A DNA stretch of 64,000 bases from Meconema thalassinum (GCA_946902985.2 OX336391.1:142293074-142357073), one strand, 5' to 3'; shown: positions 1 to 12,700, numbered from the stretch's first letter. Made by a program: numbers and translations. The notes: generated by a model not told the origin, from the sequence alone.

Positions 1-107
1 TCCATTACATTAATTCAATTACTTTTACTAAATTACATACCAGCTCGTTCCATTCTTGAAAGCATTTACAAGAACAGCACTATGAGTATGGAACAGATCT
101 ACTGATG

Positions 108-142
108 ATGATGATAATTGTTGTTTTAAGGGGCCTAACATC
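108..142 (-). mobile_element. 35-bp retroposon tail inserted in the RTE copy
   Basis: The RTE sequence is interrupted by 35 bp flanked by the 17-bp direct repeat gaacagatctactgatg at 91-107 and 143-159. The insert is the 3' tail of the retroposon family at 41958-42985 and 59237-60006, ending in a CAT-type simple repeat on the minus strand. It is read as an extremely 5'-truncated retroposition event, younger than the RTE insertion. Confidence 0.8.
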
Positions 143-156
143 GAACAGATCTACTG

Positions 157-1251
157 ATGGCCTTCCTGGACATTAAGAAAGCATATGACAGTGTATGCAG
201 AAACAAAGTATGGAAGTCCCTGGAGGATAGAGGAGTAGAGAAATGGACTATAAAGAGGATAAAGGAGATGTACAAGGGAAGCGTGAGCTGTGTGAAAGTG
301 GGAGGAGAGAGATCGGACTGGTTGGAACAGAGAAACGGCCTGAAACAAGGAAGTGCACTGTCACCGTTACTTTTCATTGTGGTGATGGATGACATAATGA
401 CCCGAGTGGCACAAGTAATTGGGGAAGGAAAGATGAAAGCAATGGTGTTTGCAGATGATTTGATGATTTGGGGAAACAAGGAGGAGGAGGTACAGGAACA
501 GTTGGACGTGTGGGAAGGAATAATACAAGGGTATGGGATGAAATTTAGCATAAATAAGAGTGAGATGGTGATCACAACAAGGAAGAAGGAAAGAACCACA
601 ACGGGAATAACAATTGGTGGGGAACAGCTGAAGAAAGTGGAGAGTTTCAAGTATCTGGGAAGCCTGATACAAGATAATGGAAGAAACGATAGAGAAATAA
701 ATGAGCGAGGGAGACAGGCAGAAGCATTCTGGAGGAGTGTGAGAAGCATGTTATGGAGCAAGGATGTTTCTCAGAACAGCAAAAAGATCATATATCGGAC
801 GTACTATGTCCCTATCCTGACGTATGCCTCGGAGACCTGGGTTATGAAAGGAAGGGAGAAGAGCAAAATACAGGCCAGTGAGATGAGGTTCTTGAGAAGC
901 AGTATTGGAGCTACAAAGATGGACAGAATAAGAAATGAGAGGACCAGAGAATTAATGAAGGAGGAACCATTACAGGATGATATAGAGAAATCTAGACTTA
1001 GATGGTATGGACATGTAAAACGAATGGAGGAGAAGAGGATACCCAGGAGGGTTCATGAGATGAAGTGGGAAGGAAAGAGACCGAGAGGAAGACCGAGAGA
1101 CAGGTGGCTGAAGGAGGTGGAAGAAAGCGTGAAGAAGAGAGGAGAAGACTGGACAAGGGTGGAGGCTGAGAGATGGTGGGAAGACAGAAGACGTTGGAGA
1201 GGCTTGTGTTCCAAACAGACCCGGCCAGTGGCTGGAAACTGTGCAAGATGA
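157..1251 (+). pseudogene. RTE reverse transcriptase, C-terminal two thirds
   Basis: This is the retrotransposon's reverse transcriptase from the palm domain onward. It would copy element RNA at a nicked target in the nucleus. The 364 residues open with the motif-A stretch MAFLDIKKAYDSV, continue with QGSALSPLLF (motif B) near residue 65 and the catalytic FADD box near 98, and end with the basic tail RRPRGRP-type segment followed by a tryptophan-rich stretch and a stop. The endonuclease domain and RT fingers are missing, so the copy cannot move by itself. The listed ATG is internal to the parental ORF and is not a real start. The protein is nearly identical to the matching part of the ORF at 9765-12707, which argues for recent activity of this family. 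Assignment to the RTE clade is from general family resemblance; the RT call itself is secure. Confidence 0.9.
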
Positions 1252-1308
1252 TGATGATGACATACCAGCTCACCTTAGTTAGTAGCGGATTGTCAATCCG
1301 TGTCCATG

Positions 1309-2113
1309 TTTTATTTGGATGTGGTATTGATCTTTAAGGGATAGTAAGGAGTAATAATAAATATAACATATCTTTAGTCAAATCAATTTATTTGGATGTG
1401 GTATTGATCTTTAAGGCTTGCTCTTTAAGGGATAGTAAGGAGTGATAATAAATATAGCATATCTTTAGTCAAATCAATTTATTTAGATGTGGTATTGATC
1501 TTTAAGGCTTGCACTTTAAGGGATAGTAAGGAGTAATAATAAATATACCATATCTTTAGTCAAATCAATTTATTTGGATGTGGTATTGATCTTTAAGGCT
1601 TGCTTTTTAAGGGTTAGTAAGGAGTAATAATAAATATACCATATCTTTAGTCAAATCAATTTATTTGGATGTGGTATTGATCTTTACGGCTTGCTCTTTA
1701 AGGGATAGTAAGGAGTAATAATAAATATACCATATCTTTAGCCAAATCAATTTATTTGGATGTGGATCTTTAAGGCTTGCTCTTTAAGGGATAGTAAGGA
1801 GTAATAATAAATATAGCATATCTTTAGTCAAATCAATTTATTTGGATGTGGTATTGATCTTTAAGGCTTGCTCTTTGAGGTTAGTAAGGAGTAATAATAA
1901 ATATACCATATCTTTAGTCAAATCAATTTATTTGGATGTGGTATTGATCTTTAAGGCTTGCTCTTTAAGGTTAGTAAGTAATAATAAATATAGCATATCT
2001 TTAGTCAAATCAATTTATTTGGATGTGGTATTGATCTTTAAGGCTTGCTCTTAAGGTTAGTAAGGAGTAATAATAAATATACCATATCTTTAGTCAAATC
2101 AGTTTATTTGTCT
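1309..2113. repeat. 91-bp tandem repeat, about nine units
   Basis: The unit begins tttatttggatgtggtattg, continues through a short 'ctttaagg' motif used twice per unit, and ends 'agtcaaatcaa'. Units are about 91 bp, with some shortened by small deletions of about 4-12 bp (for example in the first and sixth). Unit identity is high. The array starts just after the RTE target-site duplication. The short open frame across it is only a by-product of the repeat. Confidence 0.92.
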
Positions 2114-4075
2114 CATCTTTATCCCCACACTACATTATTCATAAGTGCAAAGTGACACAAATATAAATGTATACATATAGATATACTTTAAATGTCTTCT
2201 ATCTTTCATATGCATTGAAACATTGCAGTTATAATGTGCCACCACACAGAAAAAAATAACAGCACACCACCTCCCTCGCTAACCAAGTCAACTGAGGGAA
2301 GGTGGTAAATATTGCACTCACAAGATACAAACAAGCACACAAAACTAAAATTTGCACAAATAAATGTTGACACACACACAAAATAGTGCAGCTGACATAG
2401 TTATTCGACATTCCATCAACATTTACATAATAATAATCATCAATGTTCTCTGTGATAATGGGTAACATAACTCTCAAATAAATACAACTATTCTCTTTTA
2501 AATAAATTCTCTATCAAGTCTAAAAACAGTTCGTAAAAAGAGTTTATATGAATCTTTTAAATAAATCTTTACAATTTTAAATACTTTAATTAATGATCAA
2601 TGATTTCACTGAGTTAATGATGTATGTCGATATATTAAGGCATAACATTCTTTATATTTCTTTCCAAGCTAGTTTTTGGTTTTTTATTAAAAGAAGCTTG
2701 GGACATACACAAAGATTTGTCACATATAAAATATAAATATTTACAAATATGATTGTGGAATGAAAGACACCATTCCCAACATATCGAGTCGGTCTCGTAA
2801 GGCATTGAAATCACAACTTACATCCTGACTCGAGGACTACTCAGCTACCAATACCCTTCAGACATAAAGGTCTTATTCTATAACACAATAATAATTCACA
2901 TCTTAAAAAATATATTTGGACAACCAACAGATATAAGTACAAAAACACTCTGTTTCAATGATGACTAACTATATGAAAAGATAAGGTTATTTAACATTTC
3001 TTTGTCTTTTGTTTCAAGGTGTTAAAATATTTTGCCTCTAATCTTTATACTGCTATGAACAGACATGTTTTTTTTCCCTGGCAAAATATGGAATGAATAT
3101 TTATAAATTATAAAAAATATTTTATGATTACATTCAGAATAATCAGGCAACCTACTGTATTCATGGTTTCTATAATGAGAAACAGGCACTTACGACTTTT
3201 TAAAATGGAAGTATCAATTGACAAATGAGAACCCTCTCTTTTGATGCAATAGGCCTACAAAACTTAGCAGTTTATGCCATTAAATTAGCACACAATAGTC
3301 TAAAACATTTAAAACAGTGCAAATAATATTTTATTCTTCAAAACATAGTGAATTGAAGTTTTAAGAAATGTTAAGAGATGCCAGAACCGATTCCATGCTT
3401 TCTCTTCACAAACTGTACTGAAATAAAATGGGACACCTTTGAACTTATTCATAATAAGAGAAGATGTTTATTAATAATATACGTTAGTTTCTGAGGAAGT
3501 TATACAAAATATTCATAGTGTAATGGCTTAATGAAAATTTCCTCAAACAAGACAGGTCTCAGATCAGAAAATAAATGGTTCATTAAGAATGACTTGGAAT
3601 GCTTTAAAACAGTGTTTCTCAAATTGTAGGCGATGTGTACAGAACCTCTCCAGGTACTTCAAAGGGTCATGAACAAAACAATCTGGAAATTGTCCTCTTT
3701 CACCATTATTTCTACGGACAGGGTCGCCACTACCAGCTCCATCACAATTTTTTCAATTGAAATAAGCCCGCTGGGAAATTTAAACTTGGAAAATATACAC
3801 TCGTTTTTAAAGTGAGTATCACAATACACCTTCTTTGAAAATGTTTTAAAATAAATTCTAATCTCGAATACAATTCAATTTTTAAAACATTTAAAGCAAT
3901 TCGAATTACAAAATTTATTTATCAATTTAATTCTTTCATCAAATGTTATTACTTAGTCAAACTTGCAGTAAAGATATTATAAATTAATGTAATTATGAGT
4001 TCACACATTACTGAATTAAATCAGCCAAACTTTGGCATAATGGTGTCTCTATGGCCCAATTCATTTAAGTTTATT
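2114..4075. other. AT-rich sequence, no gene recognised
   Basis: This is about 2 kb of AT-rich, apparently low-copy sequence with no convincing coding frame on either strand. It could hold intron or 3' UTR of CrebA, but no polyadenylation site or terminal exon could be assigned. Confidence 0.5.
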
Positions 4076-4087
4076 AGTTTACAGCCA

Positions 4088-4419
4088 GCCTCCGTGGCTT
4101 AGGCGGCAGCACGCCGGCCTCTCACCGCTGGGTCCGTGGTTCAAATCCCGGTCACTCCATGTGAGATCTGTGCTGGACAAAACGGAGGTAGACAGGTTTT
4201 TCTCCGGGTACTCCGGTTTTCCCTGTCAAAATTTCATTCCAGCAACACTCACCACTATCATTTCATTTCATCTGTCATTCATTTAATCATTGCCCCAGAG
4301 GAGGGCGTCAGGCCTCGGCAGCCGGCACAATTCATATCCTCGCCGCTAGATGGGGGCTTCATTCATTCCATTCCTGACCCGGTCGGAGACTGGAAGCAGG
4401 CTGTGGATTTTCATTTTTC
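4088..4419 (+). mobile_element. tRNA-derived SINE, family A, copy 1
   Basis: This is a complete SINE with a 12-bp target duplication, agtttacagcca, at 4076-4087 and 4420-4431. The head resembles a tRNA with an A box (tggcttaggcgg) and a B box (ggttcaaatcc), internal promoters for RNA polymerase III. The tRNA-unrelated body ends near 'ggaagcaggctgtgga'. Two more complete copies lie at 16187-16516 and 27232-27558. Confidence 0.92.
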
Positions 4420-4739
4420 AGTTTACAGCCATCATAGTAAATTTAGACAATATTAGAAGTGTGAACTAACACCAGCACCAGTAGAATAATGTTAGTACAG
4501 TGGTTCACCATCGTGGTATGTGAAGAAATAAGTTTGGGAACTGCTGCTTTATAAAATTTACAGCTACTTACAAACTAAAGAGATCATTTCTCTCACTGAA
4601 CTAGGAATATATGGATTTCTTTGGAAGAATGCAATGTAAATGGCATGTACTATTTACAGAATATTTTCCCCTAAGTGTGCAGTATTGCTTCTTTAAATAT
4701 GATAGCCTTAATCAGAATTCCAGCATTTGCCATCTCTTG

Positions 4740-5145
4740 ATGAATGCAGTACATTTGCATTTGTCTGTTGGCACAGGCTAGAGTAAAATGTGGCTTTTCA
4801 CCGATGTCTCAGTCTCACTCATGGCTGTGATTATATGGAAGCTACTGAGGTATGGGTGGTGCTTAGTAATGACATTCAGGGCACAGTCAGTGCCTGTGGA
4901 TGCTGTGAAAGGTTCTACTCATAGGGTTAGTACTGCTGTTCTGACTCAATGAGGAAAGCAATGGCAAACTACCTCGCTCCTCGTCTTGCCTTGTACATCT
5001 CAATATAGCACTGCCTTGGGTGTTTGTGGATATCCACCCACTTAACCTAACGGCGGTACTTTTTGAGGATCCAACCAGCTTTCGGGCTCGGCGGTACTTT
5101 TTGAGGATCCAACCAGCTTTCGGGCTGACTACCTAACAGACAATC
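4740..5145 (+). mobile_element. SINE-like dispersed repeat
   Basis: The segment has the look of a dispersed insect retroposon: 'ctgactcaatgaggaaagca' and a following 'ggcaaactacctc' stretch, then a tail with a tandemly duplicated block at 5051-5126. I know similar sequence from other insect repeats, but the family was not identified and the boundaries are approximate. Confidence 0.5.
5051..5126. repeat. Perfect 38-bp tandem duplication
   Basis: Two identical 38-bp units starting cggcggtactttttgaggat lie head to tail at 5051-5088 and 5089-5126. Perfect identity suggests a recent duplication inside the tail of the SINE-like repeat. Confidence 0.95.
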
Positions 5146-6320
5146 AGAATTCTAACCAACACTTGGAAGTTTAGTGCTTGTCTTCTATTCTAACTTATTC
5201 AGAATATTCAAATGATTCCAGTTTATGCATCAGATCCTATCTTTTGTTTCTTAGCACAAATATAACTTCCGTCATTCTAAACATTCCGCATTTTATACAG
5301 TTTAACTTTTTAGAAGTTACAAAATGAAAACCAGCAATACCAATCAATACAGAATCAAACCTCAACACTGTTTCTAAGTACCGTACAGTATAATATAATC
5401 TGCTATAGGTTAGTTTAACATTTTGCTTTTAAAAGGCATGTTTTATGAAAATGGAAACTGCCAAGATGTCCTGGGAGAATACACAGTCTTTTTTAACACC
5501 TCTCTCTATTCAGAACGTATTAATCCTTCCTTTTTTACAATCCAAGAACTAGCAGATGGAACCTAGGCAAACAACTCCACACCCCTTCCTTTTTGAGGAT
5601 ATGCCTATCAAACTTGGAATTTGCATATTCCTAGTAGCTCTCACAGTTGCATCTCAGTTCTAGCTGATTCTTGAGCAGGCACTTGCAAATTGATGACTGA
5701 ATTAGAATGTATTATTTTTATTTTTAGAGACCAGAATAACATTTATATTTAATTCATAATATTTCTCATTTCCCTTACTTGTTCTTCTAACACATGTTTC
5801 ATTTGTCATATAAATTCATTCAAACAAAGCCTCAATGTGGGACAGAAACTAAACTGCAATGTCTTGCTTTAAGACATTCAGAAATTTGACATTGCATTTC
5901 CCCTCCTAAGCCAGGTAGGCACCTTTCTCTCCATCCCATTAAAAACTACACTGGTTCATTTCATTATGACTGAAGAAATTAATAGAAAATTCAGTAAACT
6001 GTTTGTTGCCAGTAGGCCTAAGTAAATTAAATTCCATTAATGCATGAAAACTTTAATTGGCATGACTGTTCTACTGCAATCTTACTACTCTGACAGATAG
6101 AAGAATAAATTATCAACTTGTGGCATGACACCATCAATAATCACTACCTAGCTTTGCTGTTCCAGATCCACATACAAAGAAAGATCCTCTGCAGAGCCAA
6201 GATTCAAACTGAGTACCACCTGACAGAAGTCAGCAATGCTAACTGGAGCACCATAATTCTAATAACAATTGGGCATTACTACTGTGCACATCTGCTTCTG
6301 ACAAGTGTTCATAATTGGAA
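5146..6320. other. AT-rich sequence, no gene recognised
   Basis: No coding frame, structured repeat or known element could be supported here. Confidence 0.5.
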
Positions 6321-6323
6321 GGT

Positions 6324-6853
6324 GGTTGGTTGGTTCCTTAGTTTAGGGGCTGCGACAACGCGGTCATGTAGCCCCGTGTACTTTGGGTGTGTGTAGAATC
6401 TGTCTGATAACCGGTGTTAATTGTGATGACTGTATTAGTGTGTGTATCTGTTTTTTTTTAAATTCAAGTAAAGACTGCAACTTTGAATTTTTCAAATAGT
6501 TCCTACTTTGGCCGCCAAATGCCACCATCAACGACTACTAGGTCTAGTTCAGAACTTAGCTACTAGACGCCACCGCAGTCGGCTCTTGGCAACGAACGTA
6601 GTAACCTAAGAGCGTTGTTTACATTCTTAACCTATACAATTTAGTTTCACACAGGAGTAATTAGTGGTAAGTTCTTTAACATGCCATAAATCTATGACAT
6701 GGGACCGCCGGCTTTACTTCCCCTCCGAAGGAAGGCCTACTGAGGGATTTTTAATGCTCTTAAAAAATCCGACGGCTTCGGCCGGGTTTGAACCCACTAT
6801 CTTGGGCATAGAAGCTCAGCATGCTACCGACTACGCCATCAAAGCCGCTTCAT
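6324..6853 (-). mobile_element. Long tRNA-derived SINE, family C, copy 1
   Basis: On the minus strand it opens with a tRNA-like head (A box tggcgtagtcgg, B box ggttcaaaccc near 6790), passes through a conserved 'ccttccttcggaggggaagt' block, and ends in 'gcagcccctaaactaaggaa' near 6340. At about 530 bp it is long for a SINE. Seven other full or partial copies occur in the window. The forward-strand open frame across the head is not a gene. Confidence 0.85.
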
Positions 6854-8689
6854 AAATGATTACCACATTCTTTAAATCTTGGTATAAATGTTTGACCAGA
6901 AATATGCTTTCTGAAAAAAGAGATAAGGGAAAATTGAGAAGATGTTGCAAAGAATTTAGTTGTCAGGTGTGAGTAATATGCTGTTTTAAATCCTTGTCCC
7001 TCACATGATCCATTTATTTTCTGTTTATTGATGATTTTGGTCTTAAGGTGTGAAACATTCAGGTTCATTACAATATTCTGTTAAGTGGTCTTATCGATTG
7101 TATGTGGAATTTTTTATGGTGATCCACCAAAGTACCCTTCATGGGCTGGATGTGGTTCATGGGCTGCATATTGAGAAGGCCTGCTCTAGTTGGAGGAGAC
7201 ATTAAGATAAAGGTGATGTGGGGTTCATAAAATTTCTTGGTAGGTACCGGTACTCATGATTTCCTTTGAATTTTGAATGATTCCATCCATCATTTTAGTA
7301 ACTTCTAGTATCTTTGAGATACATACAGCCATTCTGTTTGGTTTAAATGTTTCACAAAGAGACCTCTTCTTTTAATAATCATTGTTCAAACTATGCAAAT
7401 AAATGTTTTGTCTAAAGTTACCTTCCTTGAGGATAACATCAGACCACTAATCAAACCAAGTTCAGGTAAATACTGTAGTTGGCAAACACCATTTGCTATA
7501 GAAAGACCAACAACTAAGCTTTATCAAAATACTAACATGGCCTAAAATATCTATCATTTGGATTTATAAAACTAAATAAAAATAATAATAATAATAATAT
7601 TGTGAAATAAGTGGCACAAAGAATCCCCAGTTGACTGTACTTTTAAAATGCAACATTTTACATTTGAATGGAATATATTATTTGCACTGCTTTGTAAGAA
7701 ATGGAATGTTTACACCACGTAAACACAAGTCTAAAGCTTAGTAAATAATGGAACTTTAAAAACATGTCACCTAGCAACAACATTTATGCACTTTTTCAAA
7801 CTATCTGTGCACCATCATTTGCAGAATATGTACGAAAGAATTATATTTTTGTTAATATTACACACATTTCAACACAAACTATAATGATGACTGGTGATAC
7901 TACGCTTTAACATAGTGCTGACATCAGGTAATAACACATAAGTTCTTGTACCTTTCCATCCACATACATTATTTCCATAAAATGCTATATCTTTTCTGAT
8001 ATAAGAAATGGAATGCAATACAATCTCAAATTCCTTTCTCTTGTACACATAGATATTATAATTTTTACTTCACTGACAGAAAATAATTTCTTTAAATCGA
8101 ACTACCATAAGCTATGCAACAATTGAGCAATGATGGTAACACACTTATCTCATCAGTACCAATAAGTTAAAAAGGGATTCGAATTGAATTTGGCTATGCA
8201 GTTGTAAACCAAAAATGAAAAATATGACCAACCAGTTGGAGAAAGAGAGAGAGAGAGTTAATGAAATAAAATGAAGTAATATTTGACCATATATGTACAT
8301 CTAGCATGGAATTTGTAAAATTTGGGTTTTTGGTGCCCAGTGTTACGACAATTCATGATTTAAAGCGAAACCCTGAGAAACGTACAGGGAATAGCAAGTT
8401 AACATCGTTCTTGATTAAAAGTAATTAAAAATTGCACGCTTAAAAAAGACCTGCTTTCTAAATACACTTGACGCATTTTATTAATTCCTTCGCGAATAAC
8501 ATTTAAGTCTTTCTTCAATATATTATATATTATTTAATTCATGAAACAATACTCACAGCACAATATTTCCGAATCAGGCTTGTGAAGCGCTAAAACTATT
8601 CATTCTTATTATATGATATACCTTGACAATGACTCCGCTCATTGCACTGATCTTTGTTCATTGTAGGTGAAGAATGGAAGACTAGCAGT
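6854..8689. other. AT-rich sequence, no gene recognised
   Basis: About 1.8 kb of AT-rich sequence with short simple repeats (ataata near 7585, gaga near 8240). No supported gene or element. Confidence 0.5.
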
Positions 8690-9511
8690 GAGCACGTTAC
8701 AATGATGAAGACGAAAGTGAGTTTTCTGGAATGTTTGGCAGATAGACTAATGCACCTGCACCTGAAAGGAAAACAATATAAACAGTTAGACGTAATAAAT
8801 GAAAAGATTGAGCAATGGGCATTGAAGATAAATGTGGAGAAGAGTAAAACAGTGGTGATGAGTAAAGGTAAGAAAGAAGGAAAAGGAGTAATCAAAGTAG
8901 GAGATAAGGAATTGGAAGTGGTGAAACACTTCAAATACTTGGGAAGTGAACTGACTGAAGATGGACGATTAGATTTGGAAATTAGCAGAAGAATACAACT
9001 CGGGAGTGCTTTCTACCAGCAGGTACGGGGACTAGTATGGAACAAGGATATACCAATTAAGGCTAAAGAAGTCATGTACAAAGCATATTATGTTCCTATA
9101 ATGACATATGCAGCAGAAACTTGGACAATGACTAAGAGGGATGGGAGCAGAGTACAGACAGCTGAGATGAGATTCCTGAGAAGTATGGTCCAGGAAACGA
9201 GGAGAGACAGAGTGAGAAACAAAGATATACGGAAAGAACTGGGAGTACAGAAACTAAATGACAAACTGGAGCAAAACAGATTGAGATGGTTTGGACATGT
9301 CAAACGGATGAATGAAGTAAGGCTACCAAGACGAGCACTGAAACGACGGATGACAGGGAAGAGAGGACGAGGAAGTCCAAGAATGCGTTGGATGGACTCT
9401 GTGAAGAATAGCATTAGAAAACGGAACCTGGATTGGAACACCGTGTCGGAAGAGGAATGGTGGAACGACAGAACAAAGTGGAGAGGAACCATATTTTCCC
9501 CCACCCAGTGA
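8654..9511 (+). pseudogene. RTE-like reverse transcriptase C-terminal fragment, second family
   Basis: This is the C-terminal end of a non-LTR retrotransposon polyprotein, of a family related to but distinct from the one at 9757-12924. It lacks the endonuclease domain and the FADD catalytic box, so it is a 5'-truncated, inactive copy. Visible landmarks are the HFKYLGS motif downstream of the palm domain, the YYVPIMTYAAETW block, RWFGHVKRM, and the arginine-rich GKRGRGSPRMRW tail before the stop. The first residues of the open frame are probably flanking host sequence. The element continues past the stop to a (GATGAT)n run at about 9533-9553, the same kind of 3' end as in the first RTE family. 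No target duplication was identified, and the 5' junction near 8690 is approximate. The frame is open throughout, so the copy is not very old. Confidence 0.85.
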
Positions 9512-9756
9512 CAGCTGGAAAAGGGGAAATGCAGATGATGATGATGATGCTGATGACAATGTGGAGGGGGGGGAAGAAGAACTAAAAGTAACTATTAGAT
9601 ATATAGATATTAATTTATTTACAAATGGGGATATTGTCCCTTGTGGAAAATTATAAGAAACTACTGTTCCACTAGAATATATAGCACAGAGCAAAAATAA
9701 TGAGCAATATTTTATATTTTCGGCAACAAAACATAATAAAGGGAAGAGATACTCGT

Positions 9757-12700
9757 CATCATCATCATCTTGCACAGTTTCCAGCCACTGGCCGGGTCTG
9801 TTTGGAACACAAGCCTCTCCAACGTCTTCTGTCTTCCCACCATCTCTCAGCCTCCACCCTTGTCCAGTCTTCTCCTCTCTTCTTCACGCTTTCTTCCACC
9901 CCCTTCAGCCACCTGTCTCTCGGTCTTCCCCTCGGTCTCTTTCCTTCCCACTTCGTCTCATGTACTCTCCTGGGTATCCTCTTCTCCTCCATTCGTTTTA
10001 CATGTCCATACCATCTAAGTCTAGATTTCTCTATACCATCCTGTAATGGTTCCTCCTTCATTAATTCTCTGGTCCTCTCATTTCTTATTCTGTCCATCTT
10101 TGTAGCTCCAATACTGCTTCTCAAGAACCTCATCTCACTGGCCTGTATTTTGCTCTTCTCCCTTCCTTTCATAACCCAGGTCTCCGAGGCATACGTCAGG
10201 ATAGGGACATAGTACGTCCGATATATGATCTTTTTGCTGTTCTGAGGGACATCCTTGCTCCATAACATGCTTCTCACCCTCCTCCGAAATGCTTCTGCCT
10301 GCCTCCCCCGCTCATTTATTTCTCTATCGTTTCTTCCATTATCTTGTATCAGGCTTCCCAGATACTTGAAACTCTCCACTTTCTTCAGCTGTTCCCCACC
10401 AATTGTTATTCCGGTTGTGGTTCTTTCCTTCTTCCTTGTTGTGATCACCATCTCACTCTTATTTATGCTAAATTTTATCCCATATCCTTGTATTATTCCT
10501 TCCCACACGTCCAACTGTTCCTGTACCTCCTCCTCCTTGTTTCCCCAAATCATCAAATCATCTGCAAACACCATTGCTTTCATCTTTCCGTCCCCAATTG
10601 CTTGTGCCACTCGGGTCATTATGTCATCCATCACCACAATGAAAAGTAACGGTGACAGTGCACTTCCTTGTTTCAGGCCGTTTCTCTGTTCCAACCAGTC
10701 TGATCTCTCTCCTCCCACTTTCACACAGCTCACGCTTCCCTTGTACATCTCCTTTATCCTCTTTATAGTCCATTTCACTACTCCTCTATCCTCCAGGGAC
10801 TTCAATACTTTGTTTCTGCATACACTGTCATATGCTTTCTCAATGTCCAGGAAGGCCATCAGTAGATCTGTTCCATACTCATAGTGCTGTTCTTGTAAGT
10901 GCCTTATAGCAAAAATCAAATACACTGTGGACCTTCCTGCTCTGAAGCCATGTTGTTCTTCCCTCATCCCTCCTTCTATCCTTGTCCTAATTCTCTTTTC
11001 CAAAACTTTCTCGAAGATCTTTGCACAATGACTCATCAGTGTTATTCCCCGATAGTTTCTGCAATCTGTTCTACTACCTTTCTTGAAGATCGGGACAATG
11101 ATTCCTTTTTTCCAGTCCTCTGGGGTCTTCCTTTCCTTCCATGCTGTCCTCATCACTCGGTACAGCCACTGTATCCCCACCTCTCCTGCTGCTCTCACCA
11201 TCTCCACACTCAACTCATCCACACCCTGTGCCTTCCCTCCTTTCATCTTGTTCACTGCATCTTCCACTTCTTTCCATGTTAAGTCCTTTTCTGTTTGCAG
11301 TTCATCTTCCTCTTCCCCGATTTCTTCCTCCTCACCATCTTTTCCATTTGGGTTCAGAAGTTCTTCAAAATATTCTTTCCACATTTTCTTCAGTTCTTCC
11401 CTATTTTCTATCTCTTGTCTCCTTTTGTTCACCATTCTAACATAATCCGTAGGATCCTTCCGCCTCTTATTTTTTACCATCCCATACAGGACCTTTTTTG
11501 TACCTTCACTATCCTCCTCCATCATCTTTGTTCACTCTTCCATCCACTTCCTTCTCTCCTCAGCCACCACTCTCTTTGCCTCCTCCTTTCTTTCCTGGTA
11601 CTCTTCCCTTGTCTCTACTGTCCTATTTTGATACCACCTCCTAAAGGCTCTATTCTTTTCCCTTACTATATCTTTTGTCTTCTCATTCCACCATGGTGTT
11701 TCCTTCCACCTCTTCTTACTACTTGTCCTCCCACATACTGCTTCTGCTGCACCTACTAGTGTCTTCTTAAATCTAGCCCATTCCTCTTCCACCCCTCTTT
11801 CTTCATCTGTTGGAATTCCTTCCTTTACCATTTTGAGGTACTCAACCCTTCTATCCCCTTCTTTCAGTTTCCATATCCTTATACGTCTTTCCTGGTTCTC
11901 AGTCCCTTTCTTCTCCTTACTCCCTCTCAGGTTCATTACCAGCAATCGATGGTCGCTATCCAGGTTCTCCGATGATATAACCTTGATGTCCGTGATGTTC
12001 TTATTTAGTTCTTTCTCATACAGTATATAGTCGACCACCGACTTCCTGGTCAAGTCATCACTGTACCATGTGATTGTGTGGCTCTCTCTTTTCTTAAACC
12101 AGGAGTTCCCAACTAGCAGGCTGTTCCTCTGGCAGAAGTCCAACAGTCTCTTTCCTTCCTCATTTCTTCCGCCCCAACCCTCTGGTCCTAGAACACTCTC
12201 ATAACCTTGTCTTTCTCTTCCTACATGGGCATTGAGGTCCCCCATAACAATCATATTTCTTCCTACCAGCTGCTTCTGCAATTCCTCTTCAAACTCCTCC
12301 TTCTCTTCAGAGGCGCAGCCTACTTGTGGAGCATACACTTGCACTATTTCTACGGTCTCTCCCCTCAGTGCTACTTTCACTTTCATCATCCTATCACTTA
12401 TTCTCCTAACTTGTTCTTTTAAACCACCTCGTACTACTACTCCCACTCCATTCCTCTTTCCCTCTTCGTTCCCACTCCAGTACAGTCTATAGCCTTTTCT
12501 CAGTAATCTCCTTCCTTCCCCTTTCCACTTTGTTTCTGCCAATCCCAATAAATCCAACTTCCTTCTTTCCATCCTATCCACTATCTCCTCCACCTTCCCC
12601 GTCAGCATTCTTAGGTTTAAAGTTCCAAATCTTAGTCCGTGTGTACAGCCAGTGTCGTCATCTATTAAATCCATCCTGTCCGAGGCTCGTTCCATTTTTG

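Larger units (their letters stand above)
47..1259 (+). mobile_element. RTE-type non-LTR retrotransposon, 5'-truncated and rearranged copy
   Basis: This copy belongs to the same family as the full-length element at 9757-12924. It is flanked by a 12-bp direct repeat, acataccagctc, at 35-46 and 1260-1271, read as the target-site duplication. From about 68 onward it follows the sense strand of the full element to the 3' end, which closes in a (GAT)n run. Bases 47-67 are instead the reverse complement of the region around the start codon of the full element's ORF, so the 5' end looks inverted, as expected from twin priming. A 35-bp insertion interrupts it at 108-142. Confidence 0.85.

Noticed and set aside
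1842..2054. Open frame encoding repeated LDVVLIFKACSLRL units
   Set aside because: It is a by-product of the 91-bp tandem repeat, whose unit length leaves the frame open in some units only by chance.
2229..2477. Minus-strand hydrophobic frame as a possible last CrebA exon with a membrane segment
   Set aside because: No acceptor of the right phase, cysteine-rich low-complexity composition, and no resemblance to CREB3 C-termini. The terminal exon remains unlocated.
4097..4170. tRNA-like structures with A and B boxes (also near 16200, 27540, 28600, 33330, 37010, 63840 and elsewhere)
   Set aside because: They are SINE heads: each is followed by a conserved SINE body and several have target duplications. 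Acceptor stems do not close with a discriminator and CCA-ready end as in a functional tRNA.
11525..11534. Two separate ORFs (ORF1 endonuclease, ORF2 RT) in the RTE element
   Set aside because: The second ATG is in the same frame two codons after the TGA, so one ORF with one nonsense mutation is the simpler reading.
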